Origin: Trichosphaerium sp. ATCC 40318
Taxonomy: Eukaryota; Discosea; Flabellinia; Trichosidae
Direction: 5' to 3'
Assembly: GCA_038496445.1 (NCBI GenBank)
Contig: JALMLS010000064.1
Location: 774,758 to 838,757, forward strand
Length of the DNA stretch: 64,000 nt
Numbering within the stretch: position 1 is the stretch's first letter; each line of letters starts with the position of its first letter. The notes below the pieces were generated by a model that was not told the DNA's origin, did not search any database, and worked only from the letters and a program-made list of their open reading frames with translations. The position numbers were made by a program, and so were the translations under genes. Shown one piece after another: positions 1-10,109 of the stretch.

Positions 1-1
1 A

Positions 2-67
2 GTATCACCAAAGAAACGTAAAAGGCGTACAACGGAGAAACAGAAAGGAAAAACTTCGAAATCATAA
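2..67 (+). CDS. C-terminal end of a basic, probably nuclear protein (partial)
   Basis: The window opens inside a reading frame that runs from base 2 to a TAA at 65-67 and encodes 21 residues, mostly Lys, Arg, Ser and Thr. It contains PKKRKRR, which fits a classical monopartite nuclear localisation signal, so the parent protein is probably nuclear. Nothing upstream is visible, so no function can be given. The frame is short and could be chance, but the composition matches the basic tails of other nuclear proteins in this window (MRE11, the H1 fusion). Confidence 0.4.
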   Translation, partial: VSPKKRKRRTTEKQKGKTSKS

Positions 68-541
68 AAAAAAAGCAACAAAATTGTATTAATAACATTT
101 CGCTCTACAAGAGTTCTAAATTACACAAAAACAGTGTAGAGTCATTTTTCATGAGATGTCCTATAACCTCTCATAGGCCAGAACGCCCAATACAGTCGTT
201 TCAACCACAAAATTGTTTAGTTTTGGCGGGTTTTTTGGTTTTATGTGCACATGGTGCTTGTCCGATACCAAAATAGAGCAACAGTCTGTGCCTACGTTGC
301 AAAGAAAGTAGGAGGTGGGATGAAACAACCTCCCGCCTCCAAACATGCTGTTACAAATGGACGTAATACAACTCAATATCCAATAGTTTTATCTCTACTC
401 AATTCAACACTTCTTAGTAAATCTAAGATTGCTTTTGTCATCAATCGGTATAAGACTATGTGAAAACAGACTTAAAAAAATCAGTAGCGAAATCACGTGA
501 TATAATAAAAATGTTTTTGAATCACGTGATCGCCAACTTTC

Positions 542-555
542 GAACAAATTTGTTC
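542..555. repeat. 14-bp perfect palindrome
   Basis: The sequence gaacaaatttgttc reads the same on both strands. It lies 7 bases before the left arm of the 562-627 inverted repeat and shortly after two TCACGTGA palindromes. It could bind a dimeric factor, but the sequence gives no direct evidence for that. Confidence 0.6.
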
Positions 556-561
556 AAAAAT

Positions 562-627
562 ATTTGCACCATGCAATAGGTGTGCACCCTTTTTTTTGCA
601 CTTATGTAAACTTTGCATGGTGCAAAT
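562..627. repeat. Perfect 15-bp inverted repeat with 36-base spacer
   Basis: The left arm atttgcaccatgcaa (562-576) is the exact reverse complement of the right arm at 613-627. The 36-base spacer contains gtgcac and a T-run. It could be a cruciform or hairpin, a binding-site pair, or the remnant of a small transposable element. No target-site duplication is obvious. Confidence 0.7.
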
Positions 628-1035
628 TTTGTTGCTTGTACCTAAGAGGCACAGTAAATGGCTCTGAGGATGGCGTTGTACTTTCAGTTTTTAACCTGTA
701 ACCAAGTTTCCGAGGTCTTCTTGCTTTCTAAGTATGCCGCTTTAATGTCGGCGATATACAAGGCCTTTCGGGGCTGTATTTCGGGTTATAACAGCCGACG
801 AAAACAAATTCTTATTTTCATGACATGGAAAGCCAGTTCACATATTGTAGACGCAAGTACGCAAGTAGGTTTAAACAAAAAGAAACAAAAAGGACACGAA
901 GTTTGATTTACAAACAAAGTGGGTGGCTATCACGAAAGACCAAAACAAAACGTGACTGTTCCTAAATAAAGCGTAACATCATTGCTACTAGCGGGGCAAA
1001 CAAATACCACGACGTACGCTACTTCTTCAAAGCCA

Positions 1036-1042
1036 TATAAAG
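1036..1042 (+). promoter_or_regulatory. TATA-like element (tataaag)
   Basis: tataaag lies about 60 bases before the upstream ORF at 1097 and 240 bases before the LPMO start. Spacing to the first ATG fits a TATA box, but in AT-rich DNA this can arise by chance. Confidence 0.3.
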
Positions 1043-1096
1043 GCCTCTAGAAGCTAGTTTAACCAAACGTTCACCTCAAACCCAACTAAGCAAACC

Positions 1097-1198
1097 ATGT
1101 TATCTTTTGCCAAAACTAGTTCACTTCTCCACAACGAAGCAGGCTGTCGCATCCATTCTTGGTACCCAAATACGGTAGGATTAAAATGTGTACACTGA
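1097..1198 (+). other. Upstream ORF of 33 codons in the LPMO leader
   Basis: An ATG at 1097 opens a 33-codon frame that ends in TGA at 1196-1198, 78 bases before the LPMO start at 1277. It shows no domain. If the transcript starts near the TATA-like element it would be a uORF; alternatively this stretch is part of a 5' exon removed from the mature message. Confidence 0.3.
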
Positions 1199-1276
1199 TC
1201 CATGTCATACAAATCTCATAAAACATATCCCATCACCACCAAAGCAACACCTCATCAAAAGAGCCGGACTCTAAAA

Positions 1277-2424
1277 ATGAAAGCTGCAGTATCTGTATTT
1301 CTTCTTTGCATAGTCTTTTCTTTATTCACAGTTGTTTCAAGTCATGGCAGACTGACTTCTCCTCGAACACGTGATCAACAAGCTGACAGGCCTATTTACC
1401 AACAAGACGCACCAGTACAACTCCAAAACGGTCAATACACCTCAGCTCACAGATGTCGAAACCTTCCTTTTGTAGCCACAACAGAAACCTACAACGCCGG
1501 ACAAACTTACACAGTCACGTGGGCTTTCGCAGCCGCACATCCAGGAGACTGCTTCTTCTATCTTTCTTTCGATAATGAAGCGACATGGGCAAAGATAGAT
1601 CAAATCCGCGATTGTAATCTTATCGGAAGCTGGGACTTAACTATTCCTTCATGGGTACCTAGTGGTCAAGCTGTACTTCGATGGGAATGGTATTCACTTC
1701 AACAAGTTGTTAACGTTGAGTACTATCTTCAATGTGCCGATATAGTCATTGCAAACGGTAATAGTGGCCCTGTATCTTGGACACCTGTTGTTACAATACC
1801 TGGACATCTTCCTCTTGATGCTGGTCAATACAGAAAAGTATACGAACCAAACGCTCCTTTCTTCTACACAGGACCTGCTATAGCAACATTCACTGGATCT
1901 GTACCTCCTCCACCACCGACACAACCTTCTTCCACTCCTGCGCCTCCTCCACCTCCACCACCTCCACCAACAAATGCTCCACAAGCTCAATCAGCGTTTT
2001 GCCCTACTGTATCTGATGTATCGATAGCCAGTAAGTCCTTTTTTTTTCTTTGAGTTGTGCACTATCTAACAGAACGGCACTTAGATTATGGGTCAAGCAT
2101 GAACGTAAATGTTAAGCTTACTGCACCTTCTTCTGGCGCTCCTGTTACTTCAGTTCGCTTACGCCAATTATCACCTGCAGGCGCTGCTGCTACCAGTTGT
2201 TGGTCATCTACTGGGGCAGTAGTTGATGGAAGTACTACAGAATCTGGCACTAAAATTGTAAACGATTTCTAATTGTTACACTTGTGACTTATGTTCACCT
2301 TTAGATTACATTTTACCAACCTTGGGCTGCTGGCACAGAAAGAGCTGTTATAGGATGCAGTTGGGATAATGGAGATGATAATCTTGCTGTATCTGTAATT
2401 GAAGCAAACGGCAATGCATGTTAA
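1277..2424 (+). CDS. Secreted LPMO-like copper enzyme with C-terminal binding module
   Basis: Probable lytic polysaccharide monooxygenase acting outside the cell or in the food vacuole. The ATG at 1277 is chosen over an in-frame one at 1202 because it gives a clean signal peptide ending VVSS, so that the mature protein starts with His (HGRLTSP). An N-terminal His is the first ligand of the LPMO copper brace. A second candidate His lies in AAHPGDCFFYLSFD, and VEYYLQCADIVI gives an axial Tyr as in several AA families. A Pro-rich linker (near residues 215-240) leads to a C-terminal module of about 100 residues with CW, C-x-W and a final NG-x-x-C. Exons: 1277-2030, 2085-2257, 2305-2424. The final module resembles that of the GH5 enzyme at 30869-33632. 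The AA family is not assigned; a non-catalytic chitin-binding protein is the alternative. Confidence 0.8.
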
Positions 2425-2428
2425 TAAA
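2423..2428 (+). terminator. Poly(A) signal AATAAA overlapping the stop codon
   Basis: aataaa starts inside the TAA stop of the LPMO-like gene and is followed by further aataaa-like repeats. The 3' untranslated region is probably very short, in keeping with the compact gene spacing. Confidence 0.4.
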
Positions 2429-2603
2429 ATAAATAAATAGTACTACACCAAACAGTAATGTGATTGGAATAAATTAGTGAAACAAAGTTGCTAACATCAC
2501 TCCCATTGTTATGAATTTCTTTTATTTTTTTTAAGACTTCTTTTACATTAAAGTTCTTGTCTGTTCTTTTACGTTCAAGTACATGTTAAATTGGCACAAA
2601 TGA

Positions 2604-5600
2604 TTAGATGAGAGAATCTTCGCCATCATTCTAACATAAAAAATAAGCAAGGCAAAAAACAAACTTTGGGGTTCGTTTTGTCTTGTATACGTACGTCATC
2701 ATCTAATGAAATATCTGCTGTATCGTCAGCAGGTGGTTTATCGTTTGTGATGATAACATTACCTTCATCATCGTCAAGCAAGCCAGTGGCAGCTAAAATG
2801 AAAGAAAATTAACAACAAAAATAATTACTCCAAAAAAAACTTGATTAAAAAACTTACCTTCTTGTTCAACTGGTTGGTAAGTGTGGTCGCTATCTGAGAG
2901 CTTGAATAATCCATGTATCCATGTCTTAAATCTGAAGACAAAAACAAATCAGCATACACGAAAAGACCGGCAATGTTTTTCGTAGAAAAAAAAAACATAA
3001 CGTACCCATCGTTTCTCATGTAAAAGAATACAAAGACACCAATACCAATTACAACAGCGAGAATGAATAGAACAAATAACCAAACTCCCCAATGGGTATT
3101 TTTAATTACGTCAGGAATAAGGCTACCAGGCTAATAGTAATTGTAAGACAACATTGACAAAAAAGCTCAGAAAAAAACCAGTTCCTTGACAAACGTACAG
3201 AATCTGGGCGTGTAGAGCATGGAATGCGTCCTTTTGGCATTGCTTCAGCGCCAGACATTGTATCAGAGCACCTGTTACCTTCTTCAAGACGATAACCAAC
3301 TAAAGGAAGGTGAGACAAAAGCTTCTAGAAGTAAAACCTTCCGGAATAAAAAGACGCAAAACAAAAAGACAACTTACCATCAGCGTAGTAGAAATCAGTC
3401 TTAGTAGGACAAGCATGTGCATCAGAAGGCTCAGGTAACTTTTCAAGTTGTGTCGATTCCTCAAGACATACAAAAGTACATTCCTTCTTTGCACCTTGTC
3501 TCTCATAACAAGTATCACTAGAAAACATATCAGAAAAAGTTGTTCACAACTAACACAATTTCTTCTTGCGTACCATTCATAATCGTAGTCCTTGCAAGGA
3601 CATACACCTCCTACAGTGGTAATAGCAGGCTTCTTGATACCATCATAACACTCAACACCAGGCTTACGACGAGTGTACGTCAAGTGCTAAAGAAAGTTAG
3701 TTTTCACATTCAAAAAACCTTATAGTTCTTTCTTGCTTTAAGTTCTTCTAAACTAGATAACGTACCATTCCATTGGTACAATCTTGTCCACCAAATTCAG
3801 GTGTCCATTCTTCATAATCAGTTTGTTTACAAGGTGTTGACAAAGCTTCGGTGAAATCTAATTTAACGATGACTGATTTTCCTTGACGGATGCCATAGAG
3901 AATGAACTTTCGTGAATTGAAAAACTTAGCAACACGGATATTAGCAACATCAATAGGTAGTGCTGTAAATTGACATTGTTTAAAAGTATGACCGTGATCA
4001 AGCGTAAACCTAAAGTAAGGAAAAGTCAGTTTTTTGTTGTTCTTACAAAAAATCGGTTTTTAAAACTTTGGCTCTCGTACAAAATCTCGTTTGTATCTTG
4101 CTCCTTTGTAGCAAGTACAATTATACTACCATGATCACCAATTTCAGGCATCCAAAGACCCTTCTTTAGTTCAGTCCAGGAGTTACCACCTAAGGGTGAG
4201 TTGAGTCAAAAATATCAAAAGAAAAACGAGAAAAAAACCTTCAAATAAAAGACATACCATCATTAGTAAAGTAAGTATTGGCATCTGTACGTGCAGTTGA
4301 TAATCTTGCTCCGTGGTTACCAGTAGCAATCATCATACCAGGTGCACTCTCAACAGTGTATGTGTAACCAAACTCGAGCGATGCATAGTCAGTACCAAGC
4401 CATCTGTTTCCGTGTAGGTTCAATGAACAATGTGGTCTATTGCAGTTCAAGGTAATACCATTTGCATCTTTTTCAGGTGCAGGAAGGTTAAACCAACGAG
4501 AACCTATGAGAAAAAGAGAAAATTAGAGTCACATAAGACTACAACTGTTAAAAAAACATACCATCATTGAATGTATGGTATGTGCGGACAATATCAGTTG
4601 CAGCAGGATATTTTGTGTTGTAATCAACCTCAAACCTGTTGGCTAGGTACACATTTTCTAGACCTTCCCAACGGTTAAAGTGGTAATCTCTTTATAATAA
4701 AGTCAGTTGAGCAAAACGACAATATCTTGATGTATACGTACTCCAAGTGGTCAAAAATCTCTGTGAATTGTTGATCCTCATCATTACTTTTAAATAAATC
4801 GCTGTACGATTGGGATCCATCTTGAGGAGGGTTCTTATGGAGCAATTGAACAATAACACCCTAGTTTATAAAATTTAACAAATTGCTTTGTAAAACAATT
4901 TCTATCGTATCGTACATCTTCAAAGGTACGCTGTGGTTGTACAATACCATAACGTAAACCAGGATCACTAAGATCTTCTTCTGAAGGGAACCAAGCTGTA
5001 GTCCAAGAAATACCACCATCTAAGCTAAACTTCAAGTCTGTGGCAGACTCTGTCTCTGAACGAAGCTAAAAAAATTACATCAACAAATAGACCCACAAAA
5101 ATAAGTGTATTAAAATGTTTTACCTGCTCAATGACAAAGTGGTCTCTGTGCTTATCGTTGCCTTGAAGATAGAAAGTAAGCACACAAAGCAGCTAAAGTC
5201 GTTACCTTTCAAAATTCTCCAAGCTACGACATGCTCAGCTATGACGTTTATTGTCTTGAAGTAATCCGTTGTACGGATTAATTGATTATTCCATTTGTTT
5301 ACAGTAGCTCCTGGGGTCACGTACTGTGCGTACATAATAGGCTAATACGAATAGTCTAGTAAGCAAACAAAGAACTATAATTATAACTAGGATCAGCCGT
5401 ACAGTGGTAGCAGTTTCATCATTTGACCAAGAAAGAACTTTGAAAGAAAGTGAGTTTTGAAATGATGTAGCGTTGACCAAAGGCTTCCAAGTGGCCATAG
5501 CATCGTCAGTATAAAAGAACTCTTCGATAAGACCTGATTTACGCTTGAGTGAATAAGCGACCCTAAAAAGAACGAGTTAAACCAAAAAGGCACGTATAAC

Positions 5601-6504
5601 AGCAAACAAACTAAAGAGGACAACTCTGATGGATCCAAACGAAAGTAAAAAAAAATGGTGTACACTTACTCGGCATGGGAAGGGCACAAGGAAGTACCAG
5701 AACCGTAGGCTGGGACCTTTACAGTATCTGGGCGAATAGCTTGGAATGTTTTAAGACCATCATTTGTGTAGTAAACGAGGTTAAGGCTTGAAGTCGTCTT
5801 TGCTTTAAACCAAAGCTAGAAAAAAAAATTTAGATTGAAAGAAAGATTAATTATTTCTTTGTGGCTTAAAAATAAATGTATTCGCCGTTTTGTTCTTACG
5901 TGACCGTCTGAGTTAGGGTTTTGTTTAATCTCCTGAATTCTGTGGTCTTCAAAATTTTCTTTTGTCACGTTTTGCCATGTGTTACCCTAATTACGCGTCG
6001 CGTAGTTTAAGTACGTATTTCTTACGTTTGAAAGGGGAAAAATGTGTGTTTACCTCATCAGGACTACGGTAAACCATACCATCAGTTGTCATGATAAATA
6101 CAATCTAGTACGCATTGTTAGTGTTTTGACGCATATACGGGTAAATTAAAAGAAGTTTAAAGATTGATAGAAGGGAATAGTTTTAAAACAATTCTGGGGT
6201 TATGGGTACACGAAGAGAACTGTTAGTACATACTTGGTTGTCGATTGGGTTACCATTTTCCCTGTCTTGAACAAAGAAAACTTGCCAGTGGTTTATTTTT
6301 GAGTCCTCATGCAAGTCAAACTACAACGTATGTTAGCGACAAACTTTTTTCAAATCAAAAATCAAACTGATCAATAAAACAACGTACCTCTGATATTTTT
6401 ACTTTATGATCCTCGCCACAGTTCGTTATTTGAGCAAACGACGCTACGAAGCAACAAAATAACGCTAGTAACGCTAAATCCCGCGTATATTGGGAAGACA
6501 CCAT
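2604..6504 (-). CDS. Sortilin / VPS10-domain sorting receptor
   Basis: Type I receptor expected to carry cargo between Golgi and endosomes. The start at 6504 gives a signal peptide (LALLALFCCFVASFAQ). A VPS10 beta-propeller follows with Asp-box-like units such as FSLDGGISWTTAWF (near 5000) and FTLDHGHTFKQCQF (near 3990). The Cys-rich 10CC module follows, with CPCKDYDYEW near 3580 and further Cys exons at 3530-3240. One membrane segment (WLFVLFILAVVVIGIGVFVFFY) is coded at 3100-3025. The tail reads to DDDNDGEDSLI at the stop, an acidic cluster with a terminal dihydrophobic pair like the sorting signals of animal sortilins. That ending needs a last intron at 2631-2694 (GTACGT...TTAG); without it the frame runs on into a non-acidic tail. 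Roughly fifteen exons, many with donor GTACG. Family is sure; some internal junctions are approximate. Confidence 0.9.
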
Positions 6505-6744
6505 TCTACGTGGTACAGCTCACTCTTACTATGGTTTCGCAGTTATTTGGGTTAAGTACAACGCGCTTAAAGTACACAATTTATTACTCCGCTCTAACGG
6601 CACTACATTGACACTTTCTCACAAAATTTATAAATTTTTAAACTCTCAACATCAAATATTTGATTGTATCAAGATTAATACAAAGCTTATAGAAAGGTAC
6701 ATCACGTGCTAGTATGAAAAAAAAAAAACTGTAACATTGTTATT

Positions 6745-8445
6745 TTACAAGTGTTGTTCAATATTTTTTGGAGCTAAAAGCACATGCTTGTCTCCTTTAT
6801 AAAACATTACTACACCCTTATATGCTGTTCTTGGTATACCAGCCTTTTCATCATTCATTAACCCAAGCTTGGTAAGCTGATTCTTTAGTTCGCGGAACTT
6901 GTTGTAATGCCATATAAGGGTTTGTTCTTTTCTTGATTCAACCTCTCCCATACTAGTTATAGGCGTGGCACTGCGTACAAGTTTAGCAAACGTTTTATCA
7001 TAGTTTTCCTAGATACATCCTTAGTAAAGCCACAAAGGATGAGTAGTAAAGTACTTTTTCCAAGTATGTAAGATCCTTTGTTGTCCATGAAACATATTTA
7101 TCATTTAATTTGATTTTAGATAGATACTTATTAAAGAACTGCCCTGCGCTTGCTCCCTTTACACCAAATGTTTTTGTTCTTGATATCTCAGGTCTAATAC
7201 AATCTCTACCCTAAACAAAACGTCAACAACAACGAAGACAACCAAGATACAAATAGAAGAAAGTCAAATTGCAACGTACTTGGCGTTGTTTTGGTTCTCT
7301 TATCCAATCATCCCAATAACCACCAGGCCATTTATCCCTCCATTCATTCCATATGTCATCAGTAATCATCCAACCCAAACCAGGGAAAAAATTGCTTCTC
7401 TCAAGTACTTCTAAACGCAAAGAAAAAAAAAGGTAAATAATTGACACTCTGACTACTCATTGAGAATACCAGCGTCTTTGACCATTCCATTTTGTCCGTT
7501 ATCATTCCAAGCGGATGCACAAAATAAAGTTGGATCCTTTCGCAATAGAGGCGCCATTGCTTCAAAATACTCAAAAAAATCAGGTGCTATTTCTAAATCC
7601 TCTACATCGCTTGAGTTAGCGTTAATCGTATTTTAAATGTACCTTCTACTATAACAATACTCTCATACTTCATAGTATCAAAGACGTTACGAAAAATATA
7701 CCCGTAGTGTTGTGCAATATAATAATAAACTTTCTTCTCTCTCATAGGCTTCTCAAGCTTTGGAGCATCTCTTAAAGCATGCTATTATAACTGCGTTAGT
7801 GGTATTAATAAGCAGCGCAACGCAAACCTGTATATGAGTGAATTTGTATTGCTTTTGTAACTGACGGATTTTATGAGCGACCTCTGGCTCATCAGAGTCT
7901 TGTGATACAAAAACAGCGAAGCGTGGAGTAACATGCCTAACAAACAAACGTGAGAGACACTCGTTAAAATTATCCCTACTTTGAAATACTGTCTAAGCAT
8001 CTCTTGAGGTATTCCACGCGATTGTAGGTCACTATAACGAGTGGAATTACCCTATCTCGAAGCTGAGGTGAAGCGGCTTGATTTGAAACTCCTGATACGC
8101 TATGTTATTACTTTGACGCATCAACGCAGTTTCTTAGGCGTATTTGATAACTCGCCACGTTGTATAAAATAAAAGTGTCATAATCGTGCCTGCTTTGCGT
8201 AGTTGGTTTCCTAGCTCGAGTTTACAAGCGCCACGTTCATGTTGGCATTTGCTCAAATCAGCTTGAATTTGCTTACGAAGCTTAAATTCTGTGTGCAGCT
8301 CATCCATTAGCCCTCTAATGTCTCCAGACGCGTTACGCTCCGCCAATGAAGTAAGATTCGTTTGTGTCCAAATAAACCCAATAAAAACCAACGCAACGAG
8401 TATTATGAATACTACCCTCCACGTTTTTGGTGTAGAGCGAAACAT
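6745..8445 (-). CDS. MGAT1: Alpha-1,3-mannosyl-glycoprotein 2-beta-GlcNAc-transferase (GnT-I)
   Basis: Golgi GT13 enzyme that adds the first GlcNAc to Man5GlcNAc2 and opens the way to hybrid and complex N-glycans. The protein has type II topology: [13 protein letters not shown], then a membrane anchor ([13 protein letters not shown]) and a charged stem. The catalytic domain shows [18 protein letters not shown], the match to FFPGLGWLLL in [15 protein letters not shown], then [11 protein letters not shown], a RPEISRT block near 7200, and a C-terminal segment ([20 protein letters not shown]) matching the end of animal GnT-I. The first intron appears to be GC-AG: exon 1 ends AAAGCAG before GCACGA and resumes at GAGTTTC, which joins the stem to the GT domain in frame. 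It is divergent from the RGS gene, with 129 bases between the starts. The metal-binding EDD is not checked base by base because it lies across exon joints near 7600. Confidence 0.9.
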
Positions 8446-8574
8446 GGCGTCAAGATTAACTACACTACATCAGGTGCAAAGCTAACGCTCCCAGAACTCT
8501 TTTTAGAGTATTTGCCCCTCAAAACTAAGCACTGGCTGAAACTCTTGGCTTGTTCTGTACAAAATGTCAGAAGC
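8446..8574. promoter_or_regulatory. Shared divergent promoter of GnT-I and RGS genes
   Basis: Only 129 bases separate the start codons of the two divergent genes, so their promoters must overlap here. No TATA box is evident. Confidence 0.4.
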
Positions 8575-9270
8575 ATGGCGAGATATACTGTGAGTGTCGT
8601 AGCAGTGCCCAAAGTAGTTTTTATCTCAGTTCTGGACTTTCCAAAAGGGGATATCTGATGCAATAAAACAGAATTTTGAATACAACACCAACTCCGCAAT
8701 GTACGTCGCTGTTAACTATTACCCTTACTTACGTTGTGTAGGTGCGACCTCAACTGCTTCTTTGCTAATCTATCAAAACAAGAGGACCCTTTAAAAGGTC
8801 ACGACTACCGCGAAATAAAAGAAATACTGGAAGATAGAACAGTCTATGCTAACTTTGAAGCATTTTTAAAGACATCAATGTCCGAGGCTAATCTCCACTT
8901 CTATCAAGACACCTGCAACTACACCACCCTCGCAGACGCAGAAGACACGCCAAAGGAGAAGCTAGTAGAAATTGGTCTTCACATTTGTAACAAGTACGCC
9001 TGAAACATACTTTGCACTATGGTATACGCTACTTTAAGTGTCTTGTACCATTTTCGAATTCTGTGAGCGTTATTTAGCTAACCCGCTGTTAATAGGCACT
9101 TGGGACTTGGAGATAATGACGAAACTATGTATATTAGTATTGAGGAACTTGAATGCGTTAACAAGGCGTACAAAGCCAAGAACTTCACACGACTTACTTT
9201 TGAGAATGCAAGACTAGAGATCGAAGCAATTCTAAAGACAAAACTATTAGAGTTTGCAAAATCGCTCTAA
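8575..9270 (+). CDS. RGS-domain protein
   Basis: Small protein consisting almost only of an RGS fold, expected to speed up GTP hydrolysis on heterotrimeric G-alpha subunits. The ATG at 8575 (MARYT) joins across a 40-base GTGAGT...CTCAG intron to FWTFQKGISDAIKQNF, then across a GTACGT intron to a segment with VYANFEAFLKTSMSEANLHF, matching the RGS block around AFxxFLxxxxSEENLxF. The last exon (from about 9099) carries HLGLGDNDETMYISIEEL and a terminal helical block (FTRLTFENARLEIEAIL), matching the RGS C-terminal helices. The protein has no added DEP, GGL or kinase domain. An ATG ten bases earlier would put the first junction out of frame. Confidence 0.85.
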
Positions 9271-9752
9271 ATGTAATTTATTTGCGCTGCAATAACATCT
9301 GTTGACAGACATAATCACTGGGCTTCCAAAACTACAAGCTGTATTTTCTTGTGGCCTACTTGATTCAAAAAAAGAATAAAAATCCTAAAACATGTACAAT
9401 GTGTACTAGTAGCTCTACATCGCTTTTTTTACGCGTATTTTTCGCCCTCTAAGTCTGTTTGAGATACTTTCCGGGCTTTGACAAATAGCGAATTGTTTTT
9501 TTTGATTACGTGGACATGAAACGCTCTAAGAACCTCTCGCATTTAAAAACACGAAGTCCAAAGTCCTGAAATATTACTTTGTATTCGAACAATACTTGAG
9601 TACTGATGATAAAAGTCTAAATTTATTTTACGTAGATCTATTTACAGAGCATTAAAGGCGCGTTGGTAGTTTACAAATACGACAGCTTGGTTTGTCACCC
9701 TTCATGATAGTGTACAAAAGTGCATCTAAGTATGCACTTGACTCTAGAACGC
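9271..9752. other. Intergenic, no gene seen
   Basis: About 480 AT-rich bases between the RGS stop and the stop of the convergent small membrane-protein gene. Both 3' untranslated regions must lie here. No repeat or RNA gene was recognised. Confidence 0.5.
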
Positions 9753-9977
9753 TCAAGAGAGCAGTCCGAAGAGTTTCATTGTTTCCACTGGCAACGTAAC
9801 AGGCGCAAAGAGTGTACCAACAAGGATGGCCAAAAAATACAAGCAAAGCGTAGTTACTAGAGTCTCGGTAGGTGGGCGATCGGTTATAGCTGAAAAGTTT
9901 GCTAGGGCTGTGTATAGGCCACCTATTGTCATCGTTCCTACTACATAGCAACCAGCAGCTAGAAGTATAAATGACAT
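9753..9977 (-). CDS. Small hydrophobic membrane protein, unknown family
   Basis: Single-exon frame of 74 codons starting at ATG 9977. The protein is largely hydrophobic, with likely membrane helices at about residues 2-24 (FILLAAGCYVVGTMTIGGLY) and 42-62 (VTTLCLYFLAILVGTLFAP), joined by a short polar loop (ITDRPPTET). This two-helix hairpin is typical of small subunits of ER or mitochondrial membrane complexes, but no family was recognised. It is divergent from the gene at 10110 with 132 bases between starts. A second frame runs over the same bases (9652-10023) and lacks such helices. Confidence 0.55.
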   Translation of the reverse strand: MSFILLAAGCYVVGTMTIGGLYTALANFSAITDRPPTETLVTTLCLYFLAILVGTLFAPVTLPVETMKLFGLLS

Positions 9978-10109
9978 CGTGTGTTGGCGTTGTATCTTGG
10001 TTTCTTATTAAGTCTAAGTACATTTTGTTCTTAAGTTACATCTCAACCGATCTACAATCGAAGCTGCAAGTTGGTGTTATTTCCTTCATTAAGTTTCCGA
10101 GCGTCTTGA

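Larger units (their letters stand above)
68..1276. other. Intergenic region upstream of the LPMO-like gene
   Basis: No convincing gene is seen in these 1.2 kb. Open frames of 60-80 codons exist on both strands (for example 161-376 minus, 658-906 plus) but show no motif, signal peptide or splice pattern. The region holds two copies of TCACGTGA (493-500 and 522-529), a 14-bp palindrome (542-555), a long inverted repeat (562-627), a TATA-like element near 1036 and a short upstream ORF at 1097-1198. Confidence 0.6.
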
